DNA of 64,000 bases from the NCBI GenBank assembly GCA_030278955.1, contig JAOANR010000006.1, positions 51,488,915 to 51,552,914 on the forward strand, in the 5' to 3' direction. The stretch comes from Hygrophila difformis (lineage: Eukaryota > Streptophyta > Magnoliopsida > Lamiales > Acanthaceae). Each line of letters begins with the position of its first letter. Positions within the stretch are counted from its first letter, which is position 1. Both the position numbers and the translations under genes were made by a program. Positions 51,851 to 63,010 of this stretch are shown here, piece after piece. The notes beneath the pieces were generated by a model that saw nothing but the letters and a program-made list of their open reading frames with translations, searched no databases and was not told where the DNA came from.

Positions 51851-53553
51851 GCTACTAATATACTCCCTTTGGTTTTTAATAAATATACTCTTTCTTTTCG
51901 GTTGTCGCACTTCTTTTTTCTTTTAATAAAAAAATATTTTCCTCTTGCACCCCACTAAAATATAGATATAGAACACTTATCTCAAAAGACTTAACTTAAT
52001 GATAAGAGGTGGTTCTTATTCATAAAAGATGCTCCAATAAGAGGCTTTTATTGGGATAAGATGATGCTTTAAACTTATTAGACGAGAGAAAAAGAGAGAG
52101 AGAGAGTTTTATCACATATTTGTAACAAACAATTTTATTACAAATCTTCTTATTCAAAAAGTGATAAGAAACAATAAGATATGTGATTAAGAGGTATTAA
52201 ACATGGTCTTGTGTCAAAGGGGCACGCATGGCCACCACTACTTTTGTCCTCAACGTTCCTATACCAAATAGGCCATATGATGATATGAACGAACATTCAC
52301 ATCTACATATTTATTTGTTTCCTTGTTCATTTAGAAGGAATCATGTTTTCATAATAACATGAGATACCTATATATGATTCAGATTGTTTTAATTTAATTA
52401 AGGGTGACTTCATCGATTGTCTGCAATGTGCACTTAAATGAATTATTCATCAACTCATAGCATAGGCAAAGTGGGAGAATGTTAGAATTACTATCCTATG
52501 TTATTTAAGATAAAATTTTAATTATGAAAAAAATCTAATTTGATTGTAATTAGATATATATATTTTTTGCTAAACAGTTAGGAAATACTAAGTGATATAA
52601 GAGAGCCCATATCATACAAATTACAAAAGAATAAAAGAGAGGGTTAGGGTGCCAGGTGGAGAACCGAACTTCTAACCTTCCAACTTGAAAGTTGTAAGTC
52701 AGGGACATGGACAAATTCCTGTGCTGTAATTAGATGTAATTTGATATAAATTTTATTGGGATTATATATATATAATAATAGTTAATCTAATTTTATCCTT
52801 TCAGATTTGAAAGAAACTGATTCAAATCTAGGGTGTATTATGCCCTACAGTTGTAATTGTGAACGATAACCGTGATTGGGAGGTTTAGGAGATGTCGATT
52901 TTGATAGGGTTAGTTTCAAATTTTATATAAAGTGCTTTATAAAATTAGTTGTAATTTTCATAATAGTTAAGAAATTAATTAAATTAGAAAGTACCTTTTG
53001 AAAATTCCCAAAAACTTTAAGGGTAACTTCTGTTTGCCGAGCTTTGTAAAGCTTCTTTTCATCGCTACAGCGCTGTTGTAGGAACTGAGTTTTTATTTTG
53101 GTATAGAATTTATAGCTATCAAAATCTCCAAAAAGTTTTGTGCAGAGCCTTAAACTTAGACAGATACGTGATTGGTATGTGTCTATTCAAAAAGGCATCG
53201 GATTACTATAAATGAAAGAATTGAAAATAACAAAGATAATATCATTCTCACCATCAAAGCAGTACCAAGAAAGTAGAGAAAAGAATAAAAACCATTGCTC
53301 TTACTGTAATAAGAAGTTGACACATAAAGCATCAACTGAGGCAGACAGACCCTCAAAGATTCGAAACAAATAATGCATAACTAAATTTCACAAAACAATA
53401 TGTATTCGAGTATGTTCTAATTATTTGTTAGAATTAATCTCCTTGAAACATATCTTATAATTTGGATTTGAAATTATTGAAATTTCTAACTTTCAAGATC
53501 CCTTCAACAGCCCACCATCTATCACATTCATTTAGATTAATATTGAAATAGGC
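51851..53553. other. Intergenic DNA with MITE fragments
   Basis: ATACTCCCTTTGG at about 51863 looks like the start of a damaged Stowaway element. The stretch 51980-52200 has repeated TTCTTATTCA/ATAAGA words resembling a small MITE. The remainder is AT-rich with no gene. Confidence 0.35.
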
Positions 53554-53708
53554 CACTATAAGGGCGGGGCATATTTATTTTTTATTCTAATTCACTTTTA
53601 AAGGTAGTGTATTGTAAAAATAGGTTAGTGACCTATATTCATAATTTTCTGCATTGTAAAAATAGGCGACCATTTGACATATCTTAGTAATGCACCGCCC
53701 TTGTAGTG
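53554..53708. mobile_element. CACTA-like MITE (155 bp)
   Basis: The left end is CACTATAAGGGCGGGGCATA. The right end, reverse-complemented, is CACTACAAGGGCGGTGCATT. CACTA termini are typical of En/Spm elements. The expected 3-bp TSD is not evident. Non-coding. Confidence 0.65.
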
Positions 53709-54086
53709 CTTAATTAAAATATAAAAAATAGGTCCCTGTAGTGACCTATTTCTATTTTAGTTTTATCTTTTAATTAATTTTCTGGTAATTGTATTTTATC
53801 AGTGAATTTGGTTTTTCTGAAGAATGATCATTTATGTATCATCATAATTGAATTTCTTAAACATGATCCGTAAGTAGTCAGATTGAATGTCTGTATGTCC
53901 TGACATGTAATATAACTAGGTAATACTAATAAAACAGATGGATAGTTCTGTAGCAGTAAATAATTTGTAAACAGCCTTACATTACATAGAAGCGAAACGT
54001 TACACAAAGTTATTCAGCACTATTACATGCGTGCGCACATACACGATCATAAGGGAGTCAAGTGTCCTGCCTCCCTTTTAATTATC

Positions 54087-54095
<9 letters not shown>

Positions 54096-54134
<39 letters not shown>
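54096..54134. repeat. (TA)n microsatellite in the metallothionein 3' UTR
   Basis: About 19 TA units, ending 12 bases before the stop codon of the minus-strand gene. Confidence 0.9.
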
Positions 54135-54136
<2 letters not shown>

Positions 54137-54145
54137 TTTGAATCA

Positions 54146-54896
54146 TCAGTGAGCGCAGGCGCAGTTGGTGCAAGCGCAGCTGCTGCCGCACTTGCACTTG
54201 CCATCGTGCTCCTCCGGGAGAACCGGTCCATCCATTATCATGTCCATCTCCAGATAGCTGCACCTGCACGTACAAAACAAAACAGAACAGAACAGAACAG
54301 AACAATATCACAACAATACAATTGGTAGCAGCAACACCTCATAAAGTGTTGCTAAAAGCGTCACTAGCAGTAAAATTTGGATTTGACGTCTTTTGATTTT
54401 CTACTCATGTTTTAGCGACACCCGAGCACTGTTAATCGGAGTACTGTTTTGTACTGATATTATTAACATACTGTAAAATATATGGATGATTGATCATTAC
54501 GGAAATTATTTTAATGGACTCCATATACAATACTTGTCGAAAATATGTTGATTGTTAATATTTTTTCGTTTCAACAAGAATGATATATAACTTCAACAAC
54601 AATCCAAAGAGTTTCTTCTTTATTAGTAATTATTAGTATTACCTCTTCTCAGTCGGGATGATATCCACGGTGTTTCCCTTCTTGCTGCACACCACAAAAT
54701 CGACCAACATATGTGTTATAGTATATTCTTACATTATTGAGACAAATATGATGGATCAAATGATATAAGTACACAGCTCGATACTTCATAATGTAAAGTG
54801 AAATTATGTAAGAAAAAAATATGGATGCACGATGAAGGGGACTTACACGCACTGATTCTTGTCAGCGCAGCTGCAGTTGCCGCAGGTGTCCGACAT
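54146..54896 (-). CDS. Type 3 metallothionein, 3 exons, complete (67 aa)
   Basis: Plant metallothioneins are small cytosolic cysteine-rich proteins that bind Cu and Zn and buffer redox stress. The minus-strand exons are 54896-54847, 54684-54643 and 54257-54146. They join in phase to 204 nt. The N-terminal cysteine domain is MSDTCGNCSCADKNQCVKKG, with four cysteines in the C-GN-C-C...QC spacing of type 3. A cysteine-free linker (TVDIIPTEKSYLEMDMIMDG) follows. The C-terminal domain is EEHDGKCKCGSSCACTNCAC followed by AH. The length of 67 residues and ten cysteines is normal for the type. Introns are GT-AG. No defect is seen. Confidence 0.95.
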
Positions 54897-55021
54897 GGTT
54901 TTCAGCTGCTGGTCTGAATTTGATAAAAAAAAAAAAAAAGAAAAGTGGATCGGATGTAAATAAGTTGAGGAAGCAGTGGAAGTGGGAGACTAATATAATG
55001 AGATATGGAGGGAGGTGGGTT

Positions 55022-55032
55022 TTAATTTATAG
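55022..55032 (-). promoter_or_regulatory. TATA box of the metallothionein gene
   Basis: The minus strand reads CTATAAATTA about 130 bp upstream of the ATG, implying a 5' UTR of about 100 nt. Confidence 0.6.
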
Positions 55033-55049
55033 GCAGGCCAAGGAGGAGA

Positions 55050-55867
55050 GGGCGGTGGGAGTCCATATCGATGTAGAATCTTGTGAGTTGTGACTTAGTT
55101 GTGTGTCACATACAGGGGTATGCAACAACAAGAAAATTCCTTTGTTATATAATGAAGATTAATCAGATAATATTAGGAGTATGTCTTCAATTGAAACTTT
55201 GTTTTATCTTTTGGGACTACAAAAAGTTGGTGAATTTAGAGATCCATAAACTACATGTGGCTGACTTTGTATAAATTCCATGTTATACAGATAACAATCT
55301 TTATTTTTTTCGAGAGATTTTATATAGTTATATAGTATATATATATTTTTTTAAAGAGAATCCTTAAAATTAATGGAGTCTTGATGTCAATAAACTGTTG
55401 AATGTCGAAGGATTTTTTTTTGAAGACTTTTCACAATCTTTATTGAATATCTCAAAATTTCTAACTACTTTTTATTGAATACCTTAAGAGTTTTAAAAAA
55501 AAAAATTTAAATTTAGATTTAAAACAATAAAATTTCGAACTTTAAGATTCCAAAAAAAAATAAAAAAAAAATCCATAGACTCTTGATTGAATGCATCCGA
55601 AATTAATTAGAGTAGTCAACCCCTTCTATATATCTTATCTTATTTTATACTATATACACACATCAATATATTATTAAAACCATTAGTGGTCAACCAAGTC
55701 AACATTTAATGTGGTGTCTCCATTTTAAGTTTCCTATTTTCTTAGATTTTTGCATTTTTATTTATTAATTTTAGATTTTTGCATTTTTATTTATTTATTA
55801 TTTATTTATGGTAAAATATATATTGATTTGGATATGGAAATCCTAATTTCCATTTTTTTAAAAGATA
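55050..55867. other. AT-rich intergenic DNA upstream of the metallothionein gene
   Basis: This holds the distal metallothionein promoter and long A and T runs. I recognise no metal-response element or transposon in it. Confidence 0.35.
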
Positions 55868-56122
55868 CTCTCTCCGTTTTTATTCTTGCTACGGACCTAC
55901 CCAGTACGCAGTCAAATGCACATTTTAACCATTAAATAAAATATTCCATATAAGTAAAATTCTAAAAGTTTCATATTTAAAAATTACAAAACGAGACGAA
56001 CGGAACAAGATCCCACTTGACTGTATTTTTACTTTTATAACTATATTAAAACTTTAATTGAAAGTATGATGGTGAATAGTGTTAGCACTTTAAATGCTGC
56101 AATAAAAGATAAACTGAGAGAG
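55868..56122. mobile_element. Degenerate Stowaway-type MITE
   Basis: It starts CTCTCTCCGTTTTTATTC after TA and ends AAACTGAGAGAG. The interior has TGCACATTTTAACCATTAA and CCCACTTGACTGTATTT, as in sister copies. Confidence 0.7.
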
Positions 56123-57470
56123 TTTGAAATTTTCAATTTATATGGAACTCCCATATTTTTAATTTTTAAAAGATTTGAAATTTAAAATTTTGCATATTTG
56201 CCTTTACTTTTATTAGATTTTGGTATGTTCTGTATTTATTTATTTTAGATTTTTGTATTTTTTATTCCAACAATTTTTATTTTTTAAAAGATTTAAAATT
56301 TTAAATTATTTATTTATTTATTTATTTTAGATTTTTGCGTTGTTTTATTCCCACAATTTTCAATTTTTTTACCAATTTGTAGTTTTTAAAAGATATGAAT
56401 TTTTAATTTATATGGAATTCACACAATATCAGTTTTAAAATATTTGAAATTTCTTGCATATTATTTATTTATTTTAGTTTCTGTTTGGGTTTTATGTGAT
56501 TATTTTGAGACTTTTAACATAATTTTTCTTTTATGGTACGTCACACTTCTGATGACTCTACATTGTTGAGTTCTTAGCATTTTTCTTGTGAAGAAATAAA
56601 TTTTTTTGATGATATTAAATTTAAAAATTGTGACAAAATTTTGATGCTGGAAGGGTTTGATCGATTTGTGTTTTTTGTTGGGTAAATTAGTTCTTGAATC
56701 TTGAGTCTTACTACCTCTGTGTGATGTGCGTGTGTGTGTATGAATTTGATGCTTGAAGGGTTTGATCGGTTTCAATTTTTTACATATTTTATTTATTTAC
56801 TTTTACATTTTTTATTCCCACAATTTTAAGTTTTTATTCATTTATTTAAAATTTTAGATTTTCAATATATCTATTAGTAATACGCATATTTTTTTTTTAC
56901 ATAGTGAGTTTGTGTCTGAAGGTTTAATTATTTATTCCTTCAGTTCCTCGAAAGTTGGCACATATTCGTTTTTTAATATCCCACAAAATTTGGCAACTTT
57001 TCATTTTTAGATAAATTAAATTAATATAAATATGATTAGAATCTTAATTATTTTCAAATTCTATTAAAAGTAACCATTTTTACTATTCTGCACAAATTCC
57101 AATACACTTTTATTTTTCTACACAAAGTTCCTTGCATTTCTTTAATTCTTAATATTTCAACATGGGTACAAATAAAAATTGTATAAAATATATATTCTGA
57201 AACTAGACACCTAGGCGATTCTACCAAGACCACACTTGAATATTAAAATACGATAATATTTAGTCAAAGTTAAACAATAAATAGCGTCAAAATTCATTAG
57301 AATTTTTAAACACAAATACTCTTCTAACTTTAATCACTAAACCCCACCTCCTGAATTAGATTTTTGTATTTTTTTTATTTATCTATGCATTTTCAAAGAT
57401 ATAATAATGTGTATATAGAAATCTCATTTTTCAGTTTAAAAGATATGAAATTTGCATCTTATGGAATTTT
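56123..57470. other. AT-rich intergenic DNA
   Basis: Recurrent TTTATTTATTTTAGATTTTTG phrases occur, along with a GATGCTGGAAGGGTTTGATCG near-duplicate pair (about 56642 and 56749). A decayed Stowaway-like stretch lies at about 57090-57320. There is no gene. Confidence 0.35.
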
Positions 57471-57474
57471 AATT

Positions 57475-58045
57475 TTTTGATTGGTAGAATGATTATGAGC
57501 CTGTGTGATTTAATCAATTTACATATTCGAATTCAAATGACAAAATTCACACTGACAGTTTGTTTTGCTATGACTAAAAAAAGTCAATGCCAATATTTAA
57601 AGAATATTGAATTCTATCTCCAAAAACCAACTTTTAGCCACGAATAGTTATACACCTATTATAATATCTCATGTCACTAGAAAGAGCGGACTCAAAGTAT
57701 TAATATGTAAATAAAATGGATTAATTAAAGATATTACAAGAAATATTGTTTACAATGAAAGTTATATATGGTAAAAATTTGCAAAATGGATATTTCAAGG
57801 AGGTGATGGTAATTGGTAAAGTTGATATTGATCTTAGAGATGTACAATTAAATGTGATATTTTCAGATAATATTCTTATAAACTCTACAAGAGATCCTAT
57901 AGCATCAATTGTTGAGATTACATATACAAATATAAACTGCAACACTTCAAATCTAAACATTTTTAAAGATAGTTTTATACTAACCTATACCAATGAGATG
58001 GTTGATACGATCAATGATTACATCATGAGACATGTCTGCAAATGA
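57475..58045 (+). pseudogene. Helitron helicase (PIF1-like) C-terminal fragment, copy A
   Basis: The frame 57746-58045 encodes IGKVDIDLRDVQLNVIFSDN, ASIVEITYTNINCNTSNLNI and FKDSFILTYTNEMVDTINDY. These match the late helicase segment of plant Helitrons, where a YPN...ILAPTNE-VD-IN-YI pattern is typical. The first half is very eroded and the rest of the RepHel protein is missing. Confidence 0.6.
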
Positions 58046-58324
58046 AAATGTATATATATATATATATATCCATTCTAACAACATTTGTCAAGAGGATGAA
58101 AGCATAGATAATGCCAATTAATTTTTTCACTGGAATATCTAAACACGATTAATTGTTTCCGATTACCAAATCATGAAATATTATTGAATGCGGGTTGCAT
58201 AGTCATGCTTCTTCTGAATATAGATCTTTCAAATAAAATATGTAATGGAAGTAATAGTAACCAAGATGCAGAACCATATAATTGAGGTTAAACTAATTTT
58301 CGGGAAACCATGAAAGAAAAAAAA

Positions 58325-58830
58325 ATTCTTAATTGGTAGAATGATTATGAGCCTATCTGATTTAACCAGATTCCCCATTTGATTTCAAATGAGAAAATTC
58401 TCACTGTAGTTTGGTTTGTTATGATTATAAATAAAAGTCAATGTCAATCTTTAAAGAATAATAGACATTGTTTTCCAAAACCAGATTTTAGTCATGAACA
58501 GTTATGTTGCAATATTTTGTGTCACTAGCAAGATATGGCTCAAATTATTAATATGCAATTATGAATGATTAACTCAAGATACCACAACAAATGTTGTTTA
58601 CAATGAAATTTATATATGACATAATATTTTCAAAATAGATACTTAATGTAGGTGATTGTAATGCTGGTATTGACTTTGGAGATGTACAATCAGATATGAC
58701 ATTTCCGAATTTTGGTAATCATATAGTGGCAATTTTTTCATGTACATATAGTAATATAAACTGCACCACTTCAAATTTAGATATTTAAAGATAGTGTTAT
58801 ACTAGCCCATACCAATGAGATTTTCAGCAA
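58325..58830 (+). pseudogene. Helitron helicase fragment, copy B (diverged duplicate)
   Basis: Collinear with 57475-58000. Shared phrases are ATGATTATGAGCCT, TTGTTTACAATGAAA, GAGATGTACAATNA and CCATACCAATGAGAT. It is shorter and interrupted by stops. Confidence 0.6.
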
Positions 58831-59120
58831 TGAAATTCTCAGCAAATTGTGAGAGAATTTTTCATATTATGTTTAATATTTATATTTAAATTTTATTTTA
58901 TTTTAATTTAAATAACAAATTAAATAAAAATATTATTTTAATAATTATTTTTATTGATATGTTTTAAGTTTGTACCGGACAAGCTACAGAAGCTAAAGAA
59001 GATGATATAATATGTTTTCTTTGTTGTTTTAAAAATAATTTAATTTTATTATCATATACATCATATTTCTAACATATATAAAATCATTACACATTTTTCA
59101 TTACTCAAAATACAATTTAT
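58831..59120. other. AT-rich DNA between helicase relic and Stowaway cluster
   Basis: Nothing recognised. Confidence 0.4.
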
Positions 59121-59122
59121 TA

Positions 59123-59383
59123 CTCCCTCCGTCCCATATTACTTGTCCTGTTTGACTTTTTGACACTGTTCATTATTTAACTTTGGCTCAATTTTATTAC
59201 AAGTATATATTTGAAAAAAAGATAGTCGAGTTGGGTCTTGTTAGAATCGTATAATCATATAGTTTTAGAATATATATTTTAAATAATTTTTGGTTGTATA
59301 TATTTTGAAATATTAACGGTTGAAAAAGTGCATTGGATAGTGTGCAGAAATGAAACACGACAAGTTAAATGGGACAGAGGGAG
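59123..59383. mobile_element. Stowaway-type MITE, intact ends
   Basis: 261 bp, CTCCCTCCGTCCCATATT at the left and ATGGGACAGAGGGAG at the right, with TA on each side. Confidence 0.92.
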
Positions 59384-59395
59384 TACTACTTTATA

Positions 59396-59655
59396 TTTCC
59401 TCTGTTCTCATGAAAATGCAACACTCATCCTGCGCATGCAATCCAATACATATTTTTAACCGTTAATAACTCACGTTGTGTATAAGTAAAAGTTATAAAA
59501 AGTTGATATTATAAAACTACAAGATGAGACGATTCTAACATGATCTCACTTGACTATATTTTTTCTTCTATAACTATTGTTTAAATGTGAGTCAAAGTTG
59601 AACAATGAATAGTATCAAAAAGGCAAATGTTTCATATTCACAAAAATGGAGGTAG
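59396..59655. mobile_element. Stowaway-type MITE, second in tandem
   Basis: It begins TTTCCTCTGTTCTCATGAAA and ends AAAATGGAGGTAG, flanked by TA. It begins 12 bp after the previous element. Confidence 0.75.
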
Positions 59656-59874
59656 TATTATACAAATATATATTATATAAAATATATATACCCGTTGAGT
59701 TACGACGGGTTACTTACTAGTTTATAATTAAAACAATCAATATACTATTAAACTCCTGTCTAAATTATTCAACATTAGAGTGTCAAGTATACACAGAGTT
59801 AGGAACTCTAAAAGCTATCCAATCATTTTTTTTTTCTTATCAATAACGAACACAATTAACTTTGTATAATATTA

Positions 59875-60130
59875 CCTCCGTTTTTCTAGGTTTGCAACAT
59901 TGGTGTTTATAGCACGTTCACATTTTAATTTTGTCTCAATTTTTATGTCATAGTTATGGAAGAAAAAACATGATCAACTGAGATCTTGTTAGATTCGTCT
60001 AAACTTGTAGTTTTAGAATATCATTTTTTTTTATGATTTTTAATATATACAATTTAAGTTATTAATCGATGGAAATATGTATCTTCATGCGTGTCTGTGG
60101 TCAATGGTGTAAAAAAAAAAACGGAGGGTG
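59875..60130. mobile_element. Stowaway-type MITE, same family as the one in RIO2 intron 11
   Basis: It starts CCTCCGTTTTTCTAGG and ends ACGGAGGGTG between TA dinucleotides. The interior phrase GTCTGTGGTCAATGGTG matches 49245-49531. Confidence 0.85.
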
Positions 60131-60132
60131 TA

Positions 60133-62340
60133 ATAATTGTTTTATAATTAAGATAAATAAGTAAATTTCAAGTAACTAGAAAATTTAAAATATCAAGTAT
60201 TATTACGTCAAAAAATTCCTTTCGTTTTTTAATTTCTCTATTTGCATAGTTGTCAGTTTATTGAATAACTCTGATAATTTAATCGCATAGTTATATAAGA
60301 ATGTGCATTATCAAGTGAGATGTTGTTGAATTCTTTTAACTATGTAGTTTTAGAATATCAAATTTTTATATTTTTTATTTATGAATCATTCTACAATAGC
60401 ATAGCATCTATATTAACATCACTTGGCCTAAAATTACAACCTAATTCCTAATATAACTACATCAATGTTTCTATTAATTTTTATTTCTTTTGGTATACGC
60501 CAATGTTGGCACTTTAGAAAGCATACTAACCTCAAAATTTGGGTTTTACGATCTTATTTTTTTGCCTTCTCCTATTTTATTGGCACTCAAAGCGTGGTTC
60601 GCTAAAGCCTATTTTTTTTTTTACCGTGTGCATTATACGTTCTTAATCTGAAATAACATTTTCATCAAATTGAATGTTGTCATCACAAAAATTATTTTTA
60701 TTAGCAAAAAAAAAATTAAATATCTGTTCGCAAAGCGCGGACAAAAAATCTAATTATATTATTATTACTAAACGACTTGATTAATTAAGGGTTTTTCTGG
60801 CCCATGAATATTGAATTGTTTTGTTTATTCTTGTGATGATTGTTTTTGCAATAAATTTTAAGTTTACTACTTTTAGGAATTTAGGTTTCGAATCTGAATT
60901 AAATTATGTTCATGCAACAATATAAATGATTGATCCATTCGCATCATGAAAGGATAAAATGGAATTCACCAAAGCTCTCATATACCCGGTAGACAATAAG
61001 ATAAGATGCCCTTGTCCTTGGAGGAAAATACAAATACATAAATGCCACCCCAAGCAACTCCATTTTTTCTGCCATGCATCATTTCAAAGGAACAAATTCT
61101 ACTTCAATTTTAAGCAAGAAAATTCAAGTTACTTGGAAAAACAAGCTTCAAATTCCTCCTTTTTTGAAATAAAAATAAAATATAAGAACAAAAAATTCGA
61201 AGCTATCAACCGGATAACCAAAAGAACAATTTGATTGGCCAATCAAAGAAGCTACTCTTCATCAGTATACGCAACTTAAAAAATATTCTTTCAACTTTAA
61301 TTTTAATGGAAGATATCTTTTTTTTTTTAATTTTTTTTATTTTTTTTATTTTTTAAGATCAAGAAAGAAAATGTAAAATCTAAAATGAAAAAGAGAGAAT
61401 TATGCAAGAGAAAATAAAAGGCCCGAAGCATCAGGAAACAGATAAAGAGAGATAACAAGTGTCCATATGGAAAGTATTCTATTTTGCTTCTTTCAATTGA
61501 ATACATTATACAAAACTCATAATTGGAGGAAATGAAAAAAGCATCACATGCAAGTCCTTACCAAAACATATGTCAAGTTATGAACTATCTTAGCGATTCG
61601 GTCCCTAACCGTTCGCTAACAAGGGTTTAGAGACCGAATATTCAGCAAAAAAAAAAATACACTTAATATAATAATGTTTGTAATACTCTGGAATCTTATT
61701 TAAGATAGCAACTTTCATGCTATGAAGAAGTTTTTGAAGAAATTTTCAAGAATTTTCGGATATAGTTTATAGTATGCATGGTTCAAAGGCGTAAAATAAT
61801 TAAGCTTTGAAAGTTTTTCCCCAAATTTTGGCATAAGCAAGGATTCCAGTAGATTTTATGTATTACACTTTGAAAGTTTTTACAAAATAGATATGTATTT
61901 GTTGGGAATCATGCATCATGTGCAACTTCTATATATATATATATATATAATTTATTTTACAATTAATCGAACATCTAATATGGGATAAGTAAATTGATTA
62001 ATGATCTTGTTATTTATAGTATTTTATATGTATTTTGTATCCATTATCACTATTGCGATTATTGGGGGCACTATTGTGATTATTGGGGACCAACTGCACA
62101 GCAGAGTGTTGACCCTGCAATGTGCTCGTGTTTTAGGTATGTACAAGGTTATCAAGATCGATATTTTAGCTTTATCGTTTTTGTCCTTGCAAGATCAGGA
62201 TCATATAATCCCAATCCAGATCCTACTGAATTTCAACAATAGATGAAGACAATTATACATATTAATAAGTATTAACAAGTATTAACATGTGAAATCATAA
62301 CACAAAACATCATTAGGTAAATAAAGTGATAAAACACTAT
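60133..62340. other. Gene-free AT-rich DNA
   Basis: A small hairpin with arms ATTCGGTCCCTAA and TTTAGAGACCGAAT sits at 61596-61639. A (TA)n run lies at about 61931-61949, and a short duplication of GATTATTGGGG at about 62057-62090. The open frame 60959-61234 resembles no known protein. Confidence 0.35.
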
Positions 62341-62344
62341 AAAC

Positions 62345-62585
62345 AATCAAAAATAAAATTCAAGACCGATCTTAGGATAAATTTAGTAAGATCGAATAGC
62401 ATCAGAATATGATAGTGAGATCCTACAATTAAGGTCGGATCCTACAATCAAGATCGAGATCCTACTAATTTTAAAAACTTACAAAGATCTAGATCGTTTT
62501 TAAGATGTGATATTGTAAAATCGTAAGATCATAATATTAGGACCGAGATCATTATAATATTAAGATCGAGATCTTAATAACTATG
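62345..62585. repeat. GATC-rich repeat patch
   Basis: AAGATCGAGATCCTAC, GGTCGGATCCTAC, GACCGAGATCAT and related words recur about ten times in 240 bp. Confidence 0.5.
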
Positions 62586-62807
62586 GGTGGAGATCCGGCA
62601 TGATGAGGCATTAATTGGGGCAGCCGGGCAGGGTGGAGAGAACCCACGGTCTTCTTGTATCGGTTTCATGCACTAGTTAAATTACAAGGGTATATTCTGC
62701 CTACGCGGCGAAGTTTGTATTATTATCTAATAATAACATGTTGTTTGAGTATTGTTTCATACTTATGACATGCTATGTCTTATTATTTCCCTTATAAACC
62801 TAAATTC

Positions 62808-62945
62808 AGAATTGGACACCATTTTATGGTGTGTGGTTGAGTCTTAGCCGCTCTAGTTTTGGCTAGTCAGTACAGAATGATACAACCATGGGAAAATAGA
62901 AGCGTTACATTTGATATCATAGCCCAATGTGGGATTTGAAATTGG
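62808..62945 (+). other. Possible relic of an LTR end with PBS-like sequence
   Basis: GCGTTACATTTGATATCATAGCCCA (read as 3' LTR end TTACA, then a damaged TGGTATCAGAGCCC) resembles the junction seen at 19416-19437. No body of an element was identified. Confidence 0.35.
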
Positions 62946-63010
62946 TACATCAATTGAGTTCTTTGGGGTTTAAAGTTGCCATTGTTGGTGATATTATAAC
63001 TCTAGGTCCC

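Noticed and set aside
60959..61234. 91-codon plus-strand frame
   Set aside because: Lys/Asn-rich, AT-driven, no recognised motif and no splice or promoter support.
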